NCBI GenBank assembly: GCA_963205525.1
Contig: CAUJJP010000234.1
Span: forward strand, 1-16,609
Source: Pseudomonadota bacterium
GTDB lineage: Bacteria > Pseudomonadota > Gammaproteobacteria > Burkholderiales > Burkholderiaceae
Direction: 5' to 3'
Length of the DNA: 16,609 bases
Shown here: positions 14,772 through 16,609 of the stretch, one piece after another
How positions within the stretch are numbered: position 1 is the stretch's first letter
Layout: each line of letters begins with the position of its first letter
The notes under the pieces: model-generated
The model's database searches: none
Told to the model about the DNA's origin: nothing
Seen by the model: the letters and a program-made list of their open reading frames with translations, nothing else
Translations under genes and position numbers: made by a program

Positions 14772-15854
14772 ATGGATCGTCGTTCCATCATCAAGCACGC
14801 CGGCATCGCCGGGGTGCTGGCCGCCGGCGCAGCGCCGGCCGTGCACGCCCAGGCCGCCGTGCGCTGGCGCCTGGCCACCAGCTTCCCCAAGGCCCTGGAA
14901 ACCCTGCACGGCTGCGCGGTGAAGTTCTCCGAGACGGTGAAGGCGCTGTCGGGCGGCAAGTTCGAGGTCACGGTGCACGCGGCGGGCGAGCTGATGCCGG
15001 CCTTCGGCATCGTCGACGCGCTGGCCGACGATTCGCTCGAGATGGGCGAGACCGCGTCCTACTACTACACCGGCAAGGACGCCTCCTTTGTCTTCGGCTG
15101 CGCCATTCCCTTCGGCCTGACGGCGCAGCAGACCCAGGCCTGGAAGCTGCACGGCAACGGCCACAAGCTGATGGACGAGCTGTACGGCAAGTACAACTTC
15201 TTCAGCCTCAGCGCGCTGAACACCGGCACCCAGATGGGCGGCTGGTACCGCAAGGAGATGAACCAGCCCGAGGACTTCAAGGGCCTGAAGATGCGCCTGG
15301 GCGGCGGCGTGTTCGGCGAATCGATGGCCAAGCTCGGCGTCGTGGCGCAGAACATCCCCGGCGGCGAGGTCTACCAGGCGCTGGAGAAGGGCACGCTGGA
15401 CGCGGCCGAGTTCGTCGGCCCCTACGACGACGAGCGCCTGGGCTGGAACAAGGTCGCCAAGTACTACTACTACGGTGCCTGGTGGGAAGGCGGCGCCGAC
15501 CTCGAGTTCTTCATCAACAACAAGGCCTTCGCCAAGCTCTCGTCGGAGAACCAGGCCATCGTGCGTGCGGCCGCGGCGGTGGCGTACAACGATGGCACCT
15601 CCAAGTACCTGACGCTGAACCCGATCTCGCTCAAGCGCCTGGTGGCCAGCGGCACCCAGCTCAAGCGCTTCAACAACAAGATCGTGGCCGCCGGCTTCAA
15701 GGCCGCCAACGAGGTCTACGAGGAGCACAGCGCCAAGGATCCGCAGTTCAAGAAGATCCTGGACGACCTGCGCGCCTTCCAGCGCGAACAGATCCTGTGG
15801 AACCGCGTCTCGGAGCTGATCTACACGCAGGACCTGGCCTCGCTCAAGATCTGA
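14772..15854 (+). CDS. dctP: TRAP transporter periplasmic binding protein, TakP-like
   Basis: Substrate-binding subunit, 360 aa, periplasmic. The N-terminus MDRRSIIKHAGIAGVLAAGA is a twin-arginine type signal, with likely cleavage after AVHA (residue 26). The mature protein resembles TakP, the 2-oxo acid binding protein of Rhodobacter sphaeroides: WRLATSFPKALETLHG, ALNTGTQMGGWYRKEM (Gln154), GLKMRLGGGVFGESMAKLG (Arg175, the carboxylate-binding Arg of the family) and KGTLDAAEFVGPYDDERLG (Glu213, Phe214), then YYYYGAWWEGGADLEFFIN. TakP has Trp where this protein has Phe214, as I recall it. ATG 14772 has AAGGAG about eight bases upstream; an in-frame ATG at 14685 would put a non-signal extension ahead of the Tat motif. 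Substrate is probably a 2-oxo acid or related carboxylate. Confidence 0.95.
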   Translation: MDRRSIIKHAGIAGVLAAGAAPAVHAQAAVRWRLATSFPKALETLHGCAVKFSETVKALSGGKFEVTVHAAGELMPAFGIVDALADDSLEMGETASYYYTGKDASFVFGCAIPFGLTAQQTQAWKLHGNGHKLMDELYGKYNFFSLSALNTGTQMGGWYRKEMNQPEDFKGLKMRLGGGVFGESMAKLGVVAQNIPGGEVYQALEKGTLDAAEFVGPYDDERLGWNKVAKYYYYGAWWEGGADLEFFINNKAFAKLSSENQAIVRAAAAVAYNDGTSKYLTLNPISLKRLVASGTQLKRFNNKIVAAGFKAANEVYEEHSAKDPQFKKILDDLRAFQREQILWNRVSELIYTQDLASLKI

Positions 15855-15857
15855 GGG

Positions 15858-15932
15858 CCCCCAGGACCGGGCTGCGCCCAGCCCGCCCCCCGTGGGGGTC
15901 AAGGAAACTTGGGACGGCCCGGCGTTTCCTTG
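15858..15932 (-). repeat. 75-bp palindromic dispersed repeat, copy 2 (after dctP)
   Basis: The reverse complement is identical to copy 1 (11804-11878) at 74 of 75 positions. It begins three bases after the dctP stop and ends 36 bp before the operon terminator. Here it is non-coding, unlike copy 1. Weaker similarity continues on both sides (cgctc before and ctca after the unit, in repeat orientation), so the full element may be about 85 bp. Confidence 0.95.
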
Positions 15933-15968
15933 AGAGCGCGCAAGACAGGCGCCATCCGGCCTGTCCGA

Positions 15969-16002
15969 CGGCCGCTGCACCCGGGGTGCAGCGGCCGTTT
16001 TT
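15969..16002 (+). terminator. Rho-independent terminator of the TRAP operon
   Basis: cggccgctgcacc (15969-15981) pairs perfectly with ggtgcagcggccg (15985-15997) around a 3-nt loop, followed at once by five T, then cgttt. A 13-bp GC-rich stem with a T-tract is a strong intrinsic terminator for transcripts from dctP. It lies 114 nt past the stop codon. Confidence 0.93.
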
Positions 16003-16280
16003 CGTTTCGCAGGAGCTGCCCCATCCCCTCTTGCGGTGCGGCGTCGATGGGCAGCGCCGCAGGGGTGGCGGCTGGGCGCAACAGGCGCTAGTAGGTGTCT
16101 CACAGGCGCCCACAGGCGCTGGAGCGCATCGCCACGCCGGCAGGGGCGCTGCAGAGGCTCTATGCTTCAGCGGGCTCTCGCCCGCCACAGGGGGCCGCCG
16201 TGCCCAAGCCGGCGTTGCCGCGGACTGCATCGGGCGGCCACTGAATCTGGCTGCTGGACGGCAGAAGCAAGGGGCAGAGA
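16003..16280. other. Gene-free stretch before the TrpF-like gene
   Basis: I find no supportable gene in these 278 bp. The octamer acaggcgc occurs three times (16081-16088, 16102-16109, 16112-16119), the last two exactly 10 bp apart. tatgct at 16161-16166 could be a weak -10 site for the downstream gene, without a matching -35. aggggcag just before 16281 includes a usable ribosome site. Confidence 0.4.
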
Positions 16281-16609
16281 ATGATACGCGTCAAGATTTG
16301 CTGCATCAGCTCCATTGAGGAGGCTGCGATTGCGGTCCGCCATGGCGCGTCGGCGCTGGGCCTGGTGGCCGAGATGCCCAGCGGGCCGGGCGTCATTTCG
16401 GAGGCCCGCATCGGCGAAATCGCGGCGACGGTGCCGCCGCCCGTTGGCACCTTCCTGCTCACGAGCGGAACCGACCCCGCGAAGATCGCTTTCCAGCACG
16501 GCCGCTGCAGAACCACCACCGTGCAAATCTGCGACCGACTCCCGAAACACGGGCATGCGGCGCTGCGCGAATTGATTCCCGGCGTTTCACTGGTGCAGGT
16601 GGTGCACAT
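16281..16609 (+). CDS. TrpF-like (phosphoribosylanthranilate isomerase family) protein, 5' part
   Basis: The first 109 codons of a TIM-barrel protein, cut by the window end. MIRVKICCISSIEEAAIAVR places the catalytic-type Cys7 in the VKIC strand of TrpF. GASALGLVAEMPSGPGVISE follows, where true TrpF has a GF(V)F..SPR motif. TFLLTS, VQICDRL and LVQVVHI fit the next barrel strands. Because the SPR phosphate-site segment is replaced by PSGPGVI, and there is no trpA or trpB nearby, this is more likely a TrpF paralogue of unknown function than the tryptophan enzyme. Codons such as ATA, ATT, AGA, CGA, GTT and AAA are more frequent than in the neighbouring genes. Start ATG 16281 has AGGGG upstream. 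Confidence 0.8.
   Translation, partial: MIRVKICCISSIEEAAIAVRHGASALGLVAEMPSGPGVISEARIGEIAATVPPPVGTFLLTSGTDPAKIAFQHGRCRTTTVQICDRLPKHGHAALRELIPGVSLVQVVH

Noticed and set aside
14748..16103. 451-codon minus-strand frame opposite dctP running through the repeat
   Set aside because: No family resemblance, and it runs backwards through the terminator and repeat; dctP on the other strand is certain.

Overview
The window is about 16.6 kb of very GC-rich DNA (roughly 70% by eye) with dense, strongly GC3-biased genes. Gene content and protein style (complete Kdp system, a TakP-like TRAP transporter, LysR beside a ureohydrolase) suggest a betaproteobacterium of the order Burkholderiales, in the Rubrivivax/Leptothrix/Roseateles neighbourhood. 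That placement is inference: there is no rRNA or other phylogenetic marker here.

Region 1 (1-7688, minus strand) is a high-affinity potassium uptake operon read right to left: a 33-aa membrane peptide, kdpF, kdpA, kdpB, kdpC, a 44-aa membrane peptide, then the sensor kinase kdpD, which runs off the left edge just before its C-terminus. KdpA is the K+ channel-like subunit, KdpB the P-type ATPase, KdpC and KdpF accessory subunits, and KdpD the K+/turgor sensor; its partner kdpE would lie beyond the left edge. Most junctions overlap (ATGA or TGATG) or are only 8-11 nt long, so translation is probably coupled. The 210-bp leader (7689-7900) carries an 11-bp-spaced direct repeat that may bind KdpE.

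Region 2 (7901-10724, minus strand) is a two-gene operon: a ureohydrolase (agmatinase family), then a lipoprotein-type YtcJ/amidohydrolase-3 enzyme. A LysR regulator (10799-11899, plus strand) diverges from it and probably controls it.

Region 3 (12068-15854, plus strand) is a tripartite TRAP transporter: small permease DctQ, large permease DctM (long form) and a Tat-type, TakP-like periplasmic binding protein. It probably takes up 2-oxo acids or related carboxylates. Hairpins separate dctM from dctP, and a strong intrinsic terminator (15969-16002) ends the unit.

Region 4 (16003-16609) holds a 278-bp leader and the start of an orphan TrpF-like gene with visibly lower GC3, running off the right edge.

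The most notable non-genic feature is a 75-bp, multi-hairpin repeat present twice (11804-11878 forward, 15858-15932 reverse, 74/75 identical). The copies bracket the TRAP operon, and one has become the C-terminal coding sequence of the LysR gene. A second unusual spot is the kdpC-kdpD junction, where a chain of tiny overlapping frames connects the two genes.
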